Source of the DNA: Quercus robur
Taxonomy: Eukaryota > Streptophyta > Magnoliopsida > Fagales > Fagaceae
Direction of reading: 5' to 3'
NCBI RefSeq assembly: GCF_932294415.1
Contig: NC_065535.1
Coordinates: forward strand, 7,973,001-8,037,000
Length of the DNA: 64,000 bases
Positions within the stretch are counted from its first letter, which is position 1. Every line of letters begins with the position of its first letter. The notes under the pieces are model-generated. The model was not told where the DNA came from, made no database searches, and worked only from the letters and a program-made list of their open reading frames with translations. Positions 34,372-47,844 of this stretch are shown here, piece by piece. A program made the translations under genes and the position numbers.

Positions 34372-37300
34372 GTTAAAGGTTTGGCCACCTGTTACCCTAA
34401 TCTCCCATTTATTTATTTTTTCAATTTCTTGAGTTCTGTTTTGTCGATTATTGTGTTGGTCAGATTTTTTTTTTTTTTGGGCTGATTTTTGTTAGATTTT
34501 GTTTTTTTTTGTTTTTTTTTTTTGGTTGATTTTTGTTAGATTTGTACTATTTTGCGTTTGCCCCTGAAATTTGAATTGATTTATGTTTTGTTGATTATTG
34601 TATTTTGGTTAGATTTGGTTTTTTTTTTTTGGGCAGTTTTTTTGTTAGATTTTTTTTTTGTCTGCCTCTGAATTTTGAATTCATTTAATTCTAGCATTAA
34701 ACTCAATGCTTTATATAAGTTCACACTTTTGAAACTTTTGATTAGATAACTAAAGGAATATGAATGCTGCTTAAAGAAAACACACACATTGTTTACATTA
34801 AACTTTAGGTAGATGGTATAGCGCTCCATACGAGAAATTCATAGATGAGTACGTGGACTAAAAAAAAAGATTGTTTAAGTTGTTAGTGTTATTCCTCGAA
34901 TCCTCTGTATAATTGACACCTACCTTTGTAATTAATATTTAGGATATAACAGCCCTACAACTCTTTGGTAACAAAGGCATTCTTTCTGTTTGGCGGAAAG
35001 TGAAATCCTTTTAGTATTTGTAGCATTGTGTTGTAGTTATATGTTCAACATTCAATTGTAGAAGTCCTAAAATAACGTTTTGCAGCTGAAGATGCTATTA
35101 CTTTACAATTTGATTAAGAATTTAGTAATGAAAACAATTACCACCGGTTATTGACGGCATTACAAAACTTGACTAGACTTTGCCCTTCCTATTTTTAGCA
35201 AAAAATCCTGCCTCTCAATCTTCAGTTATATCAGAATCATCTATGTTATGTCTTATGAGTCAATATCTGTTTCTACTTTGTTTCTTGAGGAAAATAAATA
35301 CAAGAATTTCTTTTATTAATTTGATTAATGTATATATCTTCATCAATATTCTTAATGTGACTCACTTATCAAAAACAAAAATTTTAAGGCTTTTGAAAAA
35401 AAAATATATATGCCCAGTCATCATTTGCTTCTAAACTCTAATTTCAGTGTAGGTGTGAGGAAGAATGTAGGGTATTATTCATTTGATGGAGAATTTCTAT
35501 TTGGACTCATTAGAGAAATTTGTCATTTGTAAATTTCATAAATTAGTTTAGTTGCTGTAATTTTTTTTTTCATCTCTGCTAATTTCCTCATTTAGTGTTA
35601 TAAATTTTCATTCTTAGGTTTTCTAACTTTGCCTAATAGAACCACAAAATTATAAGATTTGGGGAGAAATAAAAAGAAGTAGCTTCTTCTTTTTTTTGGA
35701 ATTTTTAATTAAGTTTTCTAGTCTTTGTTGAGTATTATGTAGGTATGAGAGTTGCCTATGGGAATATGTAGAATATCATTGATGGATGTGATGAGGCTTG
35801 AGTTGGAGGTATTCAATTTGACTTAGGAGCATACTAGAGCAAGATGACAAGATAAGATGGTGCTGAACAACCTTGAGAAAACATGTAAGATTCTACAACT
35901 TATTAATATTTTATGTAAAATCAATTTTTGACAAGTTTAAAAATCTGCACCTATTACAAAAAATAAAATTTTTATTTGGTGTAAAATTAGTATTTTTCAT
36001 GAACACTATTTTCCAGTTAGATACCTACTTGACTCTTTTTTTTGTTCTTGATTTAGTTTTGATTGATTGGATGAGGTTTGATCCTTTAGTAATTTCAGAT
36101 TTTGTTTGTTCATTTCTCCAGTGCATTTTAGTCAATGGTTATTTCTGTGTGCAAAAGAATCTTCTTCTGTAAGTAGATCAATTGTATTTATGATGCTATA
36201 TAGCTATTTGTTATTTTTTTGGAACCTATTTTGTGGTGGTTGCATTTTGGAGTTGGTTAACTGAATCTTATTTACTAATTTAATGTCAGTGGTGCCTTTT
36301 CTCTGCACGTTATTTGGTCTTTGCATTATGTGGGAGGCATGTCTTTATATAAAAGAAGCTAGATTACTTATGAAACCAATGCTTTCTCAGCCTCCTAATT
36401 TTTCACAAAGTCTGTCAATGTCACATGAAAATTATATGCACTGCAACATTGCTATTTTTTTTTTTTTTTTTTTTTGCCTTGATGATCAAAAGTGAAGTGC
36501 AAATCCAGTGTGTTAAAAAGAGGAAAAATTAGAACAACTAACCTGGGATTCTGCTTTCAGTGGTTTAAGTGGGTGTGTAGTGTGATCCTCAATAGCCAAG
36601 TACTCTTTCTAAGCCTTTTGTTATTTCGACTATTGAATTATTAACATTCTATTGTAGGTGAAGAAATTATGAGATTAAACGCAATGTTCAAATGTATGGT
36701 TGTTGACAACTTAATTTGGACCTACAAGATTTAGAGATGAAGCATGAACACATTAAGCAAGGTTGTTGCAACACATAGGAAAAAACACCCCTTAAAATTC
36801 TAGCATTTCTCCAATTTAAAAGTTCTAAAATACCGCATGTTGCACTATTTGAGGGCTTTCAAATTTATCCATTTACTGTGCACACAATTTAAAGCAAAAA
36901 AAAAGAAAAAAGAAAAGGTTAAATTGAAAGAGACCGAGAGAGTGTCTGATGCCTTTTCTGTTCTAACGTATGACAAACAATATTCCAAAGTTATTATATG
37001 AAGACCAAAAGAAAATTACAGTTGTATGGTTGTTTGTAATTTTGTTTAGCAAGTCAATGTAGTTAAGTTTTGTTATAGGTGATCTGCAAGTTATTATATG
37101 GCAGTTTCTGTTTTATTTTTTCAGGTCTGAGAAAATAGTATTATAACTTATAAGTTAATATATTGGAAACAAAATTTAGAGTTATGAACTTCAAATGGAA
37201 GTTTTAAGACCTAAGGTAAAAGTTTTTGTGAACATGTGCAGAGAGAGAAGCCTGTAACTATCATATAAGAACAATGACTGAAGAGTTACAAAAAGGTTAT

Positions 37301-37935
37301 TGTTTTGTTCTTTTTTTATTTTATTTTATTTTTTTATCAAATTTTTATTGCCTCTCACCTATCTTCATAATTACCAGGGTTAGGTACTTTAAACTTTTGT
37401 TTTAATGGTAGAAAATTGTAGACAATGTATTTTGTTGTTGTAGCTTTATGGTTGCTGGTGTGTGAATTTTCATTAACAAAACAATGAGTGTGGTTGCTAT
37501 TAAGTTGACAGGTTTTGCATGTAATTCATTTAGTAAACCATGTTTGGTTGGGGGACACCTCTTATTCTTTAAGTTTCACACTGTAGAATACATTCAAAGG
37601 TCTTAATCAAAATTTTTTGATAGTTTACATTAAAAAAACTGCAAAAATGCTCTATTCATGTACTTCTTTTCTATAGAACAGGAACAATATTATTCTAATA
37701 ATTATTGTTTATTTGTTCCTTAAGCTCATTGGCATATCTAGTTGAATTCCAATGAGCCAAGAAATTGTATTTCCTAACAGCTTTGAAGTTGTGAAAGTCT
37801 TGGCTGCCAAAGGGACCATGATATTATTTGAGATAGTTATGGATGTAATGCCACCACCACTGTAGACCCAACCTTCAGCCAATAACCAGTTTCCTACCAC
37901 CTTCATACTGCCAAAATTACAAAGAGAAACCCCAT

Positions 37936-37973
<38 letters not shown>

Positions 37974-37984
37974 TTAAGACCATC
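34372..37984. other. Helitron interior, AT-rich
   Basis: No gene recognised. Near 36760-36860 a stretch (ACACATAGGAAAAAACACCC...CCGCATGTTGCAC) resembles the 5' subterminal region at 32310-32420, hinting at internal duplication or nesting. A GA microsatellite lies at 37940-37970. Confidence 0.5.
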
Positions 37985-38377
37985 TGTAGGGAATTAACTC
38001 GAAATTCCCAACCTGTGAGAAACAAAAAAAATAGAGAAAAACACACGCCAAAGAAAAACAATCACACACACAAGACAATATTTACGTGGTTCGACAATTT
38101 GTCTACATTCACGGAATTGTAAGGATTTCACTATTATCAGGAAAAAATACAAAGTGCGGCTACAGTGTTTTCAGTCTCTCAAGAACAACAACAACAAACC
38201 CTAATCACAAAATTGGGTTTTCTACATCTTGCGCTCCAGCTTGGGCTAACAGGCCTAAGCCTCCACTCCATGGACTAAGCCTCAGAAAATCTCCCATTAA
38301 AAACCACGCAACATTATTTGGGTTGGGTTGGGTCATCAAACCGGATCAAACAAAACTAAACTCCGCAAAGCCCAACA
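37985..38377 (-). repeat. Copia 3' LTR
   Basis: 393 bp. Plus-strand reading starts TGTAGGGAATTAAC and ends GCCCAACA. Pairs with 42329-42735. Confidence 0.9.
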
Positions 38378-38468
38378 AATCTCCCACTTGGAGACTATTT
38401 CAATCACCAACATCAACCGCAATCCTCCAAAACCCAATCCCTTATTCTTGCAACTCATCCTCCTGTCC

Positions 38469-41208
38469 TCAAGCTAGAAAGCCAACTGAAGCTACACACA
38501 GCTTCAGCTTCTCAATAGTGACACCCTTAGTCAACATCTCTGCCGGGTTCTTAGATCCACAAATCTTCTCAAGTATTACCAGCTTATCTTCAACAAGGTA
38601 ATAGATAAAGTGGTATTTTGTCTGTATATGCTTCGACTTTGAATGAAAAGCTGAATTTTTGGCAAGAAAGATTGCACTCTGACTATCACTATGTAGAATG
38701 CCCATCTCCTGCTTCTTACCCAATTCATCTAAGAAACCATGTAGCCAAATCATCTCCTTTCCAGCTTCAGTTGCTACAACATACTCAGCTTTTGTAGTAG
38801 ACAAAGTGACAATCTTTTGTAGATTTGAAGCCCATGATATAGCTGTACCACCCAGAGTAAAAAAAAAAACCTAGCAGTACTCTTTCTACTATCAATATCA
38901 CCAACAAAATCAACATTTACATAACCCTGCAGTTTCAAATTTGCACCTGTGAAGCAAAGACATGTATCTGATAAACCCTTCAAATATCTCAGAATCCACT
39001 TGACTACCTCCTAATGCTGCTTTCCAGGCCTACTCATGAATCTACTCACAACCCCTACTGCATGTGCAATGTTTGGCTTTGTACACACCATAGTATACAT
39101 CAAGCTGCCAATAGCTGAGGCATAGGACACCTTGCTCATATAGTCTCTTTCTTCTTCTGTCTTCGGTGACTATTCTTTGCTTAGTTTGAAATGACTACTC
39201 AAGGGTGTGCTCACTGGTTTAGCTTCATTCATGTTGAATCTGTTGAGAACTTTCTTCACATATTCTAACTGTGAAAGCTTTAATGTACCATTAGCCTTGT
39301 CTCTAATAATTCTCATACCAATGATTTGCTTTGCAACTCTTAAATCCTTCATTGCAAACTGTTTGGACAATTGCTTCTTCAGATTATTAATCTCCTCAAT
39401 GCTAGACCATGCAATAAGCATATTATCCACATACAACAGTAATATGATGTAAGAATTATCAAAAGACTAAACATAGCAACAATGTTCAGCTTCACATCTC
39501 TTGAACCCAATTCTATGCATAAAACTGTCAAATTTCTTGTACCACTGTCTAGGAGCTTGTTTTAGGCCATACAAACTCTTTCTTAGTTTGCAGACTAGAT
39601 TCTCTTATCCCTGAGCAATGAACCCTTCTGATTGAATCATGTAAAGGTCTTCTTCCAAGTCACCATGAAGGAATGCCGTCTTCACATCTAACTGCTCAAG
39701 ATGTAAGTTTTCTGCAACCACCATTCCCAGTACTAGTCTGATTGTTGACATCTTCATAATTGGAGAAAATATCTCTGTGTAATCAATGCCCTCCTTCTGC
39801 TGGAACTCTTTAGCAACTAATCTGACCTTATAACGTTTGTTACTATCATGCTCATTCTTTATTCTATATACCCACTTGTTATGCAAAGCCTTCTTTCCTA
39901 CTGGCAATTCAGTCAATTCCCATGTCTGATTCCCCAACAAGGAATCTATCTCATCCTTCATGGCTAACTCCCACTTGCTTGAATTCTCATCTTGCAAGGC
40001 TTCATCATAACACTCTGGCTCACCACCATCAGTCAACAGGAGATAATTTAGAGCGGGTGAATAATGTTGTGGAGGTCTAATGTTTCTAGAAGATCTGTGG
40101 ACTTCAGTTACAGGTGTACTCTGATCTACCTGTGAATCTACAATCTCCTTATCTTCTTCACCCCTTTTCTGAACAGTACTTTCAGTCAATTCATTTAAGT
40201 TGACAAACTCAGATTTCTTTTGATCTATCTCTGTAACATCTAACACTACAGTTGACCTGTCCTTGTACATAACCTGTTCATTAAATATCACATTTCTACT
40301 TCTGATGATTTTCCTATTTTGTTCATCCCAAAACCTATAGTCAAATTTCTCATCACCATAACAAATGAAAAAACATATTTTAGACTTTGCACCAAGTTTA
40401 CTACGAGTATCAAAATCAATATGAACATAAGAAACACAACCAAAAACTTTTAAATGTGAAAACTTTACCTCTTTACCACTCCAAACCTCCTCAGGAAGTT
40501 TGAACTCCATGGGAACTGATGGTCCTCGGTTTATCAGGTAAGCTACAGTGCTAACAGCATCAGCCCAGAAAGTTTTTGGTAGTCCAGCATGCAACCTCAT
40601 ACTCCTAGCATGCTCATTGAAAGTTTTGTTCATGCGCTCAGTCACACCATTTTGCTGTGGTGTCCCATGAATGGTCTTCTCCATCCTAATTAACCTTCCA
40701 TCCATGTACTTTCTTCCATTATCTGACCTCAAACATTTTACTTTCAAACTTATTTCTGTCTTAACCATGACCTTTCACTTCTTAAAAGTTTCAAATACAT
40801 CAGATATATTTTTTAAAAAATAAACCCATACCTTTTTGCTTAAATCATCAATAAAAGTGATGTAGTACCTTGAACTCCAAGGAATGCAACCGGAGAAGGT
40901 TCCCACAAATCAGTGTGTACTAATTCCAATTTTTCAGCCTTCGGTGTCCTGCCCGTTTTCAAGAAGCTCACATTTTTCTACTTTCCTAAGATGCAACTTT
41001 CACACATATCAAAATCAAAGGACTTCAATTCTGGTAGTTTTCCTTTAGACAACAGCATCTTCATCCATTTCTCACTCATGTGACCAAGTTTGCGATGCCA
41101 TAGGCTTGTATTAGTACTTGCATCAGCAACTGCAATTGTCAAACCTAGCTCCTTTTGTAACATTTCAAGTACCACCAACAAATAGTATTGCATGTCCTTC
41201 ATCATCAA
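38469..41208 (-). mobile_element. Copia pol region (pre-integrase, integrase, RT, RNase H)
   Basis: In element order: GAG-pre-integrase HRKLGHMS...CESCILGK (41140-40978); integrase with LRSDNG and GTPQQNGVTERMN (about 40560-40740); a reverse transcriptase block with RLVAKEFQQKEGIDYTEIFSP and QLDVKTAFLHGDLEE (about 39620-39870); a second RT block around 39170-39440; and RNase H with STTKAEYVVATEAGKEMIWL and HSDSQSAIFLAKN (38469-38804). The region is broken into several frames. Confidence 0.9.
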
Positions 41209-41251
41209 GTTGTCTAACAGAAATCAGATTCCTACTCAGGTCAAGAATATG

Positions 41252-42298
41252 TCAAACCTTCTCCAGTAACCAAACATATCCATTGGGCAACAATATCCAA
41301 ACGTCTCCCATACCTACAACATCCAAGATTGAACCATCAGCCAAATACACCTTACCAAAATCACCTGCAACATAATTCTGTATGATTTCTCGGTGTGGAG
41401 TGGTATGAAACGAAGCTCCTGAGTCTAAAACCCAATCATCAAGTGGACTGTCTACTGCAAGAAGTAATGCATCTTGTACCTTTTCTGTTACAGCATTTGT
41501 AGAATCATCTTCATTCTTCTTCTTAAGACTTTTATATTGCCTCCTAAAGTGACCTGTTTTCCCACAGTTCCAGCATTGTACTTGTTGGCCTGATCTAGAT
41601 TTACTTCTATTCCGATTAGAATTTCTGGATTTTGATCTGTCTCGATTTGAATTTCTGTCATTACCTCTTCCTCTTGTCTCAAGGTTTAGGGCAAAACCAG
41701 ATCTTGAGATTTCGCCTACATCTCTTCTGTGAATCTCCTCAGCTAGAATTAAATCTCGTATATCATTGTACTTGAGCTTTTCCTTTCTTGTAGAATTAGT
41801 TACTGCCATCCTCATTGCCTCCCAACTGTTTGGCAAAGAAGCCAAAACGATCAGTGCACAGATCTCATCATTAAAATCAATTTCTACAGACGACAATTGA
41901 TTTGTAATAGTGTTAAATTTGTTCAGATGTTGTGCTATTGATGCATTCTCCGCCATCTTCAAATTGAACAGTTTCTTCATCAGATACACCTTGTTGTTTG
42001 CTGACAGCTTTTCATACATACCAGAAAAAGTCTTCATCAGATCTGTTGTGGTTTTCACCTTTACAACATTGTGTGCAACAGACCTAGACAGAGTTAACCT
42101 GATAACTCCCAGTACCTGTCTGTCAAGAAGAGCACATTCCTCAGCCTTCATAGTCTTAGGTTTTGTCCCCAAAAGAGGCAGATGCAATTTCCTCCTATAG
42201 AGATAATCTTCAATCTGCATCCTCCAATATGCAAAGTCTGTGCCATCAAATTTTTCTATTCCAGACGCCTTTTCTACTTCCTCTGCCATTGGTCCCAC
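41252..42298 (-). mobile_element. Copia gag-protease region
   Basis: A 348-codon frame. The gag part (UBN2-type) starts EKASGIEKFDGTDFAYWRMQ, followed by an Arg/Ser/Asn-rich stretch, a CWNCGKTGHFRRQ zinc knuckle at about 41545-41580, then the protease DSGASFHTT at about 41400-41430. Confidence 0.92.
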
Positions 42299-42328
42299 TC
42301 AAATCTAACCCTAGGCTCTGATACCAGT

Positions 42329-42735
42329 TGTAAGGAATTAACCTGAAATTCCTAACCTGTGAGAAACAAAAAAAAACAAAAAAATAGAGAAAACACACGC
42401 CAAATAAAAACAATCACACGCACAAGAAAATATTTACGTGGTTCGGCAATTTGCCTACATTCACGAAGTTGCAGGGATTTCACTATTATCAGGGAAAAAA
42501 ATACAAAGTGCGACTACAGTGTTTTCAGTCTCTCAAGAACGACAACAACAAACCCTAATCACAAAATTGCGTTTTCTACATCTTGCGTTTCGGCTTGGGC
42601 TAACAAGCCGAAGCCTCCACTCCATGGACTAAGCCTCAGAAAATCTCCCATTAAAACCATGCAACATTATTTGGGTCGGGTCAGGTCGGGTCGTCAAACC
42701 AGATCAAACAAAACTAAGCTCCACAAAGCCCAACA
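42329..42735 (-). repeat. Copia 5' LTR
   Basis: 407 bp. Plus-strand reading starts TGTAAGGAATTAACC and ends GCCCAACA. The tRNA-iMet primer-binding site is immediately inside. Confidence 0.9.
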
Positions 42736-44462
42736 CCGCCTCCTACCTCACTCTCCCCATCTCTTGGCTTTTTCTCTCCCCAATAATCCCAAACGTTACT
42801 TATGCCAGTTATAGTCTTATATAAGATGAGTTTTCTCTATTTATTATTAATATTTCAAACATTTTTCCAATGAATTTATGTTGGTTTGTGGTTGGTAAAC
42901 TTTGGGTAGTTGTGGATTTGTGTTTGGGTGTTGAGACATTTTTTGTTGCGGATGATATGACCATTTTAGGGCTTTGGCTGGTGTTTCAGTTTACTAAGAA
43001 ATTATATACATTTGTGCATCCTATTCATTTGTAAAAAAGTTTTGGAAATCAGTTGCATCAATATAGGTTAACTGCATGAATTCAACATTTTTTGTAACAA
43101 CAAATTTGTTTATTGCTTTTTTGTAACTATGGGGCATTTGCATCTTATAAATAGTTAAAGTGTGGTCAAACCTTACATATGTTGTAGCCTGTAAATAGCA
43201 ATGAAGCATAAATTTTAGTTTCTACCTATTAGAGGAACTTCCATTCATATTGCCCACACACACACCCAAACTTCCAAGCCTTGACTTCACATTTTCATCA
43301 TTTTTGTTACTTTGTTTCTCTTTTCTTTTTTCTTTTTTCTTTTTTCGATCTTAAAAAATTTGGGGAATTTAAAATATGATAATTTACTGTTTGTCAGATT
43401 GGAGACAATGAAGGTTTTTAATTTAATTTTTTCACTAGACTTCTAGTTATGCATTTTCTGAATTGTCTTTCAATTACTTCCTTTTAGTGGGCAAGAAAAC
43501 GAGTACAAACTACATTTAATACTTACCATAAAAATGATTGTTTTTTTCTTAAGCTCATGGTGAAATTTACAATAGTATAAATGCCCAAATGAATTCTCCA
43601 ACTGACATTGGCTGAATTTTCTCTTAGATTGTAGATTGATACAAAAATTGTTGAAGTCATTTAATTCTCCTTTGTATTACATCACTACCACAAATGATTT
43701 ACAATTTTTTTTTTATTATTAAAAATTTTTATGGTAGTAGGTAGACGCCTTACAATTAGTAAACAGTTGAACATACATATACATTACCCTTATCAATTTT
43801 AGTATCTTGTACTTGGGTTTTTACCAAATTTTTCTTTTTTTTACTCTCTAATCTTCCATGGAAATTCGACAACACCTTATCAAAAGATAAGAAAAGTATG
43901 ATTATATTCTAATAGATACTTTCCTATGTTTTTTTATTGGATTTTGTTTTATAAGTAAAATTTTGATTTAGGAATTTTTATTAGACATGTTTAAAGGAAA
44001 AAAGAAATGATAAGAGCTATCTAACACTCATTCATGTGATCTAGATTTTAGATGGCAGAACTAATTTCACATTTGTATATGATCTTCATTTGGAATCAAT
44101 TTAACATTAACATTTTGTTCTAAATCTTCTGATATGTCCAGGTATGCAAAAAGATCCTCAATGGTTTGGTTGCTTACAACATTAGACCCATAAAGACTTT
44201 TAACAAGGAAAGCATGAAGTCCATAAACAAAGGGTTAAACTATTTGAATTTTGGTGTATTTTAGGATTATAAATGTTATTTTGAGCTATGACTCTAAATT
44301 TTTATGATGTTATGAAGAAAGGCTTTTGTTTTTCTTCTACTGTAGGTTTAATTTTTTTTTATATTGTTATGATGAAGTATTATTTACTTTTGATGATGTT
44401 ATATAAAAAAAGAAGTGTACGGGTTATAAAAATCCCATGCATTTGCATAGGTTATAAGCTAG
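42736..44462 (+). other. Helitron interior ending at an inner 3' terminus
   Basis: AT-rich, no gene recognised. It ends with an inner Helitron-type terminus: hairpin 44434-44451 and TTATAAGCTAG (to 44462), followed by T. Confidence 0.5.
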
Positions 44463-45540
44463 TATATACAAAAGCAGAGATCTCATGTGGGAAAAAGCAT
44501 GAGGTTTTGTCAAGTAGCACATTGTATAACATCCTTCCCATTTAGGATTCCGCCTCATCTAAATTTAGCATTTATGTCAAACTATTAAGTAATGGCAAAT
44601 GCATTTATTTCAATGTATGGATAAAATTCAATGAATTTGTATACATTTATAACTTTACATGCTTTGAATTGATGCGGATGGATTTAAAAAGTCATGGGAA
44701 ATGTAGGAATAAAATTCAAAGAATTTGTATACATTTATAACTTTACATGCTTTGAATTAATACAAATAGATCTAAAAAGTCATGGGAAAGGTAGGAATCA
44801 AAAAAACTTTTCAATTTTCTGCATAAGACTAACTTCAATGCAGAATTGCAAAAGTCGAATTCAATGAATTTGGCAAATATTATTTGTCTCCACATCAATT
44901 CAATTCAATATTCATTCAATATATATATAAAAGCAAAGACCTTATGTGGCAAGCATGAGGTTCTGATATGGATGGATTTAAAAAGTCATGGGAAATGTAG
45001 GAATAAAATTCAAAGAATTTATATACATTTATAACTTTACATGCTTTGAATTGATACAGATGGATCTAAAAAGTCATGGGAAAGGTAAGAATTAAGAAAA
45101 CTTTTCAATTTTCTACATAAGACTAACTTCAATGCAAAATTGCAAGAGTCGAATTCAATGAATTTGGCAAATATTATTTGTCTCCACATCAGTTTAATTC
45201 AATATTCATTCAATATATATAAAAAAGCAAAGACCTCATGTGGGAAGCATGAGGTTTTGCTAAGTGGCACATTGTATGACATCCTTCTCATTTAGACTTC
45301 TACATTTATAACTTTACATACTTTGAATTGATACGGATGGATTTAAAAAGTTATGAGAAATGTAGGAATAAAAGTCAAAGACATGCTTTAAATTGATACG
45401 GATAGATCTAAAAAGTCATGGGAAATGTAAGAATAAAAAAAAAATTCAATTTTCTGCATAAGACTAACTTCAATGCAGAATTGCAAGAGTCGAATTCAAT
45501 GAATTGAGCAAATATTATTTGTCTCCACGTTTGTCCAATA
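44463..45540. repeat. Subterminal tandem repeats in the Helitron-like element
   Basis: Diverged units of about 290-460 bp begin near 44463, 44925 and 45215 with ATATATAMAAAAGCARAGAYC-like starts and CATGTGGGAAGCATGAGG. They share GATGGATTTAAAAAGTCATG and TCAATTTTCTGCATAAGACT. These look like repeated Helitron 5' end sequence. Confidence 0.65.
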
Positions 45541-47097
45541 TAAATTCCCATTTCCATTGGACTTAAAAATTAAACTTCCATAATTTCCTCACAACATCTT
45601 TGTTTTTCTTTCTAAGAGGTATGTTAATTTTCAAAATATTACGTTCGTCTTAAATATTTTGTTTAGATTTTATGTATACGGTTTTACTTATGTAGCATTG
45701 TAATTTATTTAGGCTTATTTTTTCATATTATGTGCCAATTTATATTTTTGGTTTTCTTTATGATGCGTATACTTGGTAAGGATCTATTTTTGGCTACTTT
45801 TAGTTCAATTAAAATTTGGAGGTTAAATTGTGATATTATTGCACCACTATGACATTTTTTTTTTCTTATTGTTGTATCATGAAATTTTAGAAGTTTTTAT
45901 AGCTAATTGATATATAAAACATAAATAATACAAGAAAGACACCTAGGAACCAACAGGTTTGTAGGTGACAATTTCATTATGATCTGGTAATATTTCTTGG
46001 TTGCATGAATTAGAGGAATTTTCCCCCCAATGTATTTAGTCAGAATTTAGTTTTAGAAGAAAACCTCATAGATTAAGTGTGACCAACAATAATAGTATTC
46101 ATGAAATCAATATGTTATAAATAATTTCTTACAAAATTTATCAAAATGCACCGCGCATCACATGGGATATCGGCTAGTTTTTATGTTAATTGGATGTTAT
46201 TTACCATTTGATCCATAAACTCATCTTTTATGCATTATTTTAAACTATAAAAATTTGAATTTAAACAATTGATTGACGATATAACTATTAATTTTTTATC
46301 ACCTTGAAATTTTGCAAGTATGGAAAATATATGAAGATAATGTAATATAATGGTGGATTTGTCAAAATTTGCATCCAATTAAAAAATATTGAGTGGTGTA
46401 ATATTGCTTAAAGTTACACTAGGTGTAACTTGAACTTAACCAATTTATTATATACCCGAGTAATGCTATAAAGTATAATCACAAATTATTGATGTGGTAA
46501 ATTTTTACTTGTTTTCATTGAAGTTCATCATTAATAGTTTCTTAAAAAAAAAAGTTCATTATTAATATCATTTTTTTATTAACCAATAATTACTCACCAC
46601 ATCAACAGTTTATAAAAGAGTTTATAAAATCATTTATTATTTTCTTTTTCCATCTTGATATTTGGGGATGAAAAATGAAAATAGTAATCTGTATTTGACA
46701 AACCTACACCTACTAGTGGTAATTTCCGCGGCGCTAGGTTTTGCCACGTTACAAACGTTGGGCTGCACATTGTAGGTGCCAACCAGTTCAAATTCTAAAA
46801 GGAGAAATGGGCCTAAGTCGCTAAAGGTTAATAAACGGTTCCAATTATTGACAATCGAGAACCCAATACTGTTCCTAATTCTACTCTTGTCTCTTCTTGC
46901 TGATGACGAACGCCCCAATAAAGGTTAACAAAACGCTTCACTTCTTTACGTTCACAATTCTCAAATATTCCAATAAACTTTGTCTGGCCTTCAAATTTTC
47001 TCAAGCAGATGGTGGAGAATAACTCTCAGTAAAAGTTCCCCGATAGATACGTGTGCGGCTCACAAGCAAAACGGACCCACACGCATGTAAAAAAAGT

Positions 47098-47103
47098 CAC
47101 GTG
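47098..47103. promoter_or_regulatory. Conserved G-box CACGTG upstream of UPF0114 copy 2
   Basis: Same context as 19035-19040 (GTCACGTGAGAGTTGAGA). In this copy a hAT insertion (47184-47844) now separates it from the TATA box. Confidence 0.5.
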
Positions 47104-47183
47104 AGAGTTGAGAGCCATGAGAATTTGGTTTTGATTTTGGTTCGTTCAAATCAAAACACTCGGAAATGTCTTTGATTCAAAAC

Positions 47184-47844
47184 CAGGGGCGGCCCAAATC
47201 AAAAAAAAAAAAAAAAAAAACCAGGGGCAGCTTCACATTCATTGCAGGAGGTTCAAATGAACCCCTGACTTGAAAAAAAATATATTTATATATATATATA
47301 TATATATATTAAATATTGCTTTATTAATTTAATTTACTCTTAAAAATATTTTTTATACCTTGTTTTAAATTTTGCACACCTGATCACATATCAGCTTATC
47401 CCACAATCAAACAACAACTTAGTGTATTATTTATATATTGATGAGTGTAATTGTGTGAGTTAATAATTATATAGTGTAAGTAGAATTGAGTTTTTTCATT
47501 TAGTTTAAAATATTTTTATAAAAAAAATTGACAAATATATAACCACAATTGCATAAAAACAAAAATATTATACAAACTTAACAAAAAAAAAATGGTCATA
47601 CTTACATTGACAATAAATAATGAAAACATATAATAAACTATTATAAGATGATTTCAAAATATAAAAACTCGTAAAAGAAAATTGTAAAATTTCATGTGTT
47701 TGTGTGTTTTTTTTCGATAACTCAATATATTCAAATTCTTTTTTTAATTAAATTTTTGTTTAATTTAAGTTCCTTAATAATCCCATAGAAAAATTTCCTA
47801 GAACTGTCACTATTCAAAACTGAAAACCCACAGAGCCGCCACTG
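47184..47844. mobile_element. Non-autonomous hAT element in the UPF0114 copy-2 promoter
   Basis: 8-bp duplication TTCAAAAC (47176-47183 and 47845-47852). Ends CAGGGGCGGCCC and, reverse complement of right, CAGTGGCGGCTC. Copy 1 keeps the empty site (TTCAAAACCTAAAACCCACA near 19115). A further TTCAAAAC-like target copy near 47812 and a second CAGGGGCAGC start at 47222 suggest nested insertion or internal rearrangement. About 660 bp, no coding. Confidence 0.8.

Larger units (their letters stand above)
37985..42735 (-). mobile_element. Ty1/Copia LTR retrotransposon, broken
   Basis: 4751 bp, minus polarity. LTRs 42329-42735 (5') and 37985-38377 (3') have TGTTGGGC...TTACA-type ends. Next to the 5' LTR is the initiator-Met primer-binding sequence TGGTATCAGAGCC (42311-42325 region). 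Next to the 3' LTR is the polypurine tract CAAGTGGGAGATT. Parts in order: gag with CCHC knuckle, protease, GAG-pre-integrase, integrase, reverse transcriptase, RNase H, which is the Copia order, Tnt1/Tork-like by appearance. Flanking CCATC and CCGCC may be a mutated 5-bp duplication. LTRs differ by roughly 8%, so it is clearly older than the element at 21625. It carries several breaks in pol. Confidence 0.93.
32264..46177 (+). mobile_element. Large Helitron-like element, 13.9 kb including a nested Copia element
   Basis: It starts TCAATATTATATACTATATA, ends GATATCGGCTAG, and sits between A (32263) and T (46178), as Helitrons do. The host MITE reads straight across the gap, which fixes both ends. 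The 3' hairpin at 46151-46166 is degraded. A second, better Helitron 3' end lies inside at 44438-44462 (hairpin CCCATGCA/TGCATAGG, then CTAG). No Rep/helicase frame was seen, so it is non-autonomous. It carries a MITE (32649-32978), exon-like pieces (33752-34371), a Copia element and subterminal repeats at 44463-45540. Confidence 0.7.
32132..46441. mobile_element. Mutator-type MITE split by a Helitron-like insertion
   Basis: Outer inverted repeats of about 55 bp: left GGGTTGAATTCAAGTTATAC, right (reverse complement) GGTTAAGTTCAAGTTACACC, continuing to TTACACCACTCAATA in both. The 9-bp duplication is ATTTATTAT (32123-32131 and 46442-46450); an 8-bp reading shifted by one base is possible. Only 32132-32263 and 46178-46441 belong to this MITE. 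Joined in mind they parallel the MITE at 11330-11728. The rest is the nested Helitron-like DNA. Confidence 0.75.

Noticed and set aside
43261-43345. CRISPR-like or other phased repeats
   Set aside because: Only microsatellite and poly-T runs. The window is a plant nuclear sequence with no CRISPR features.
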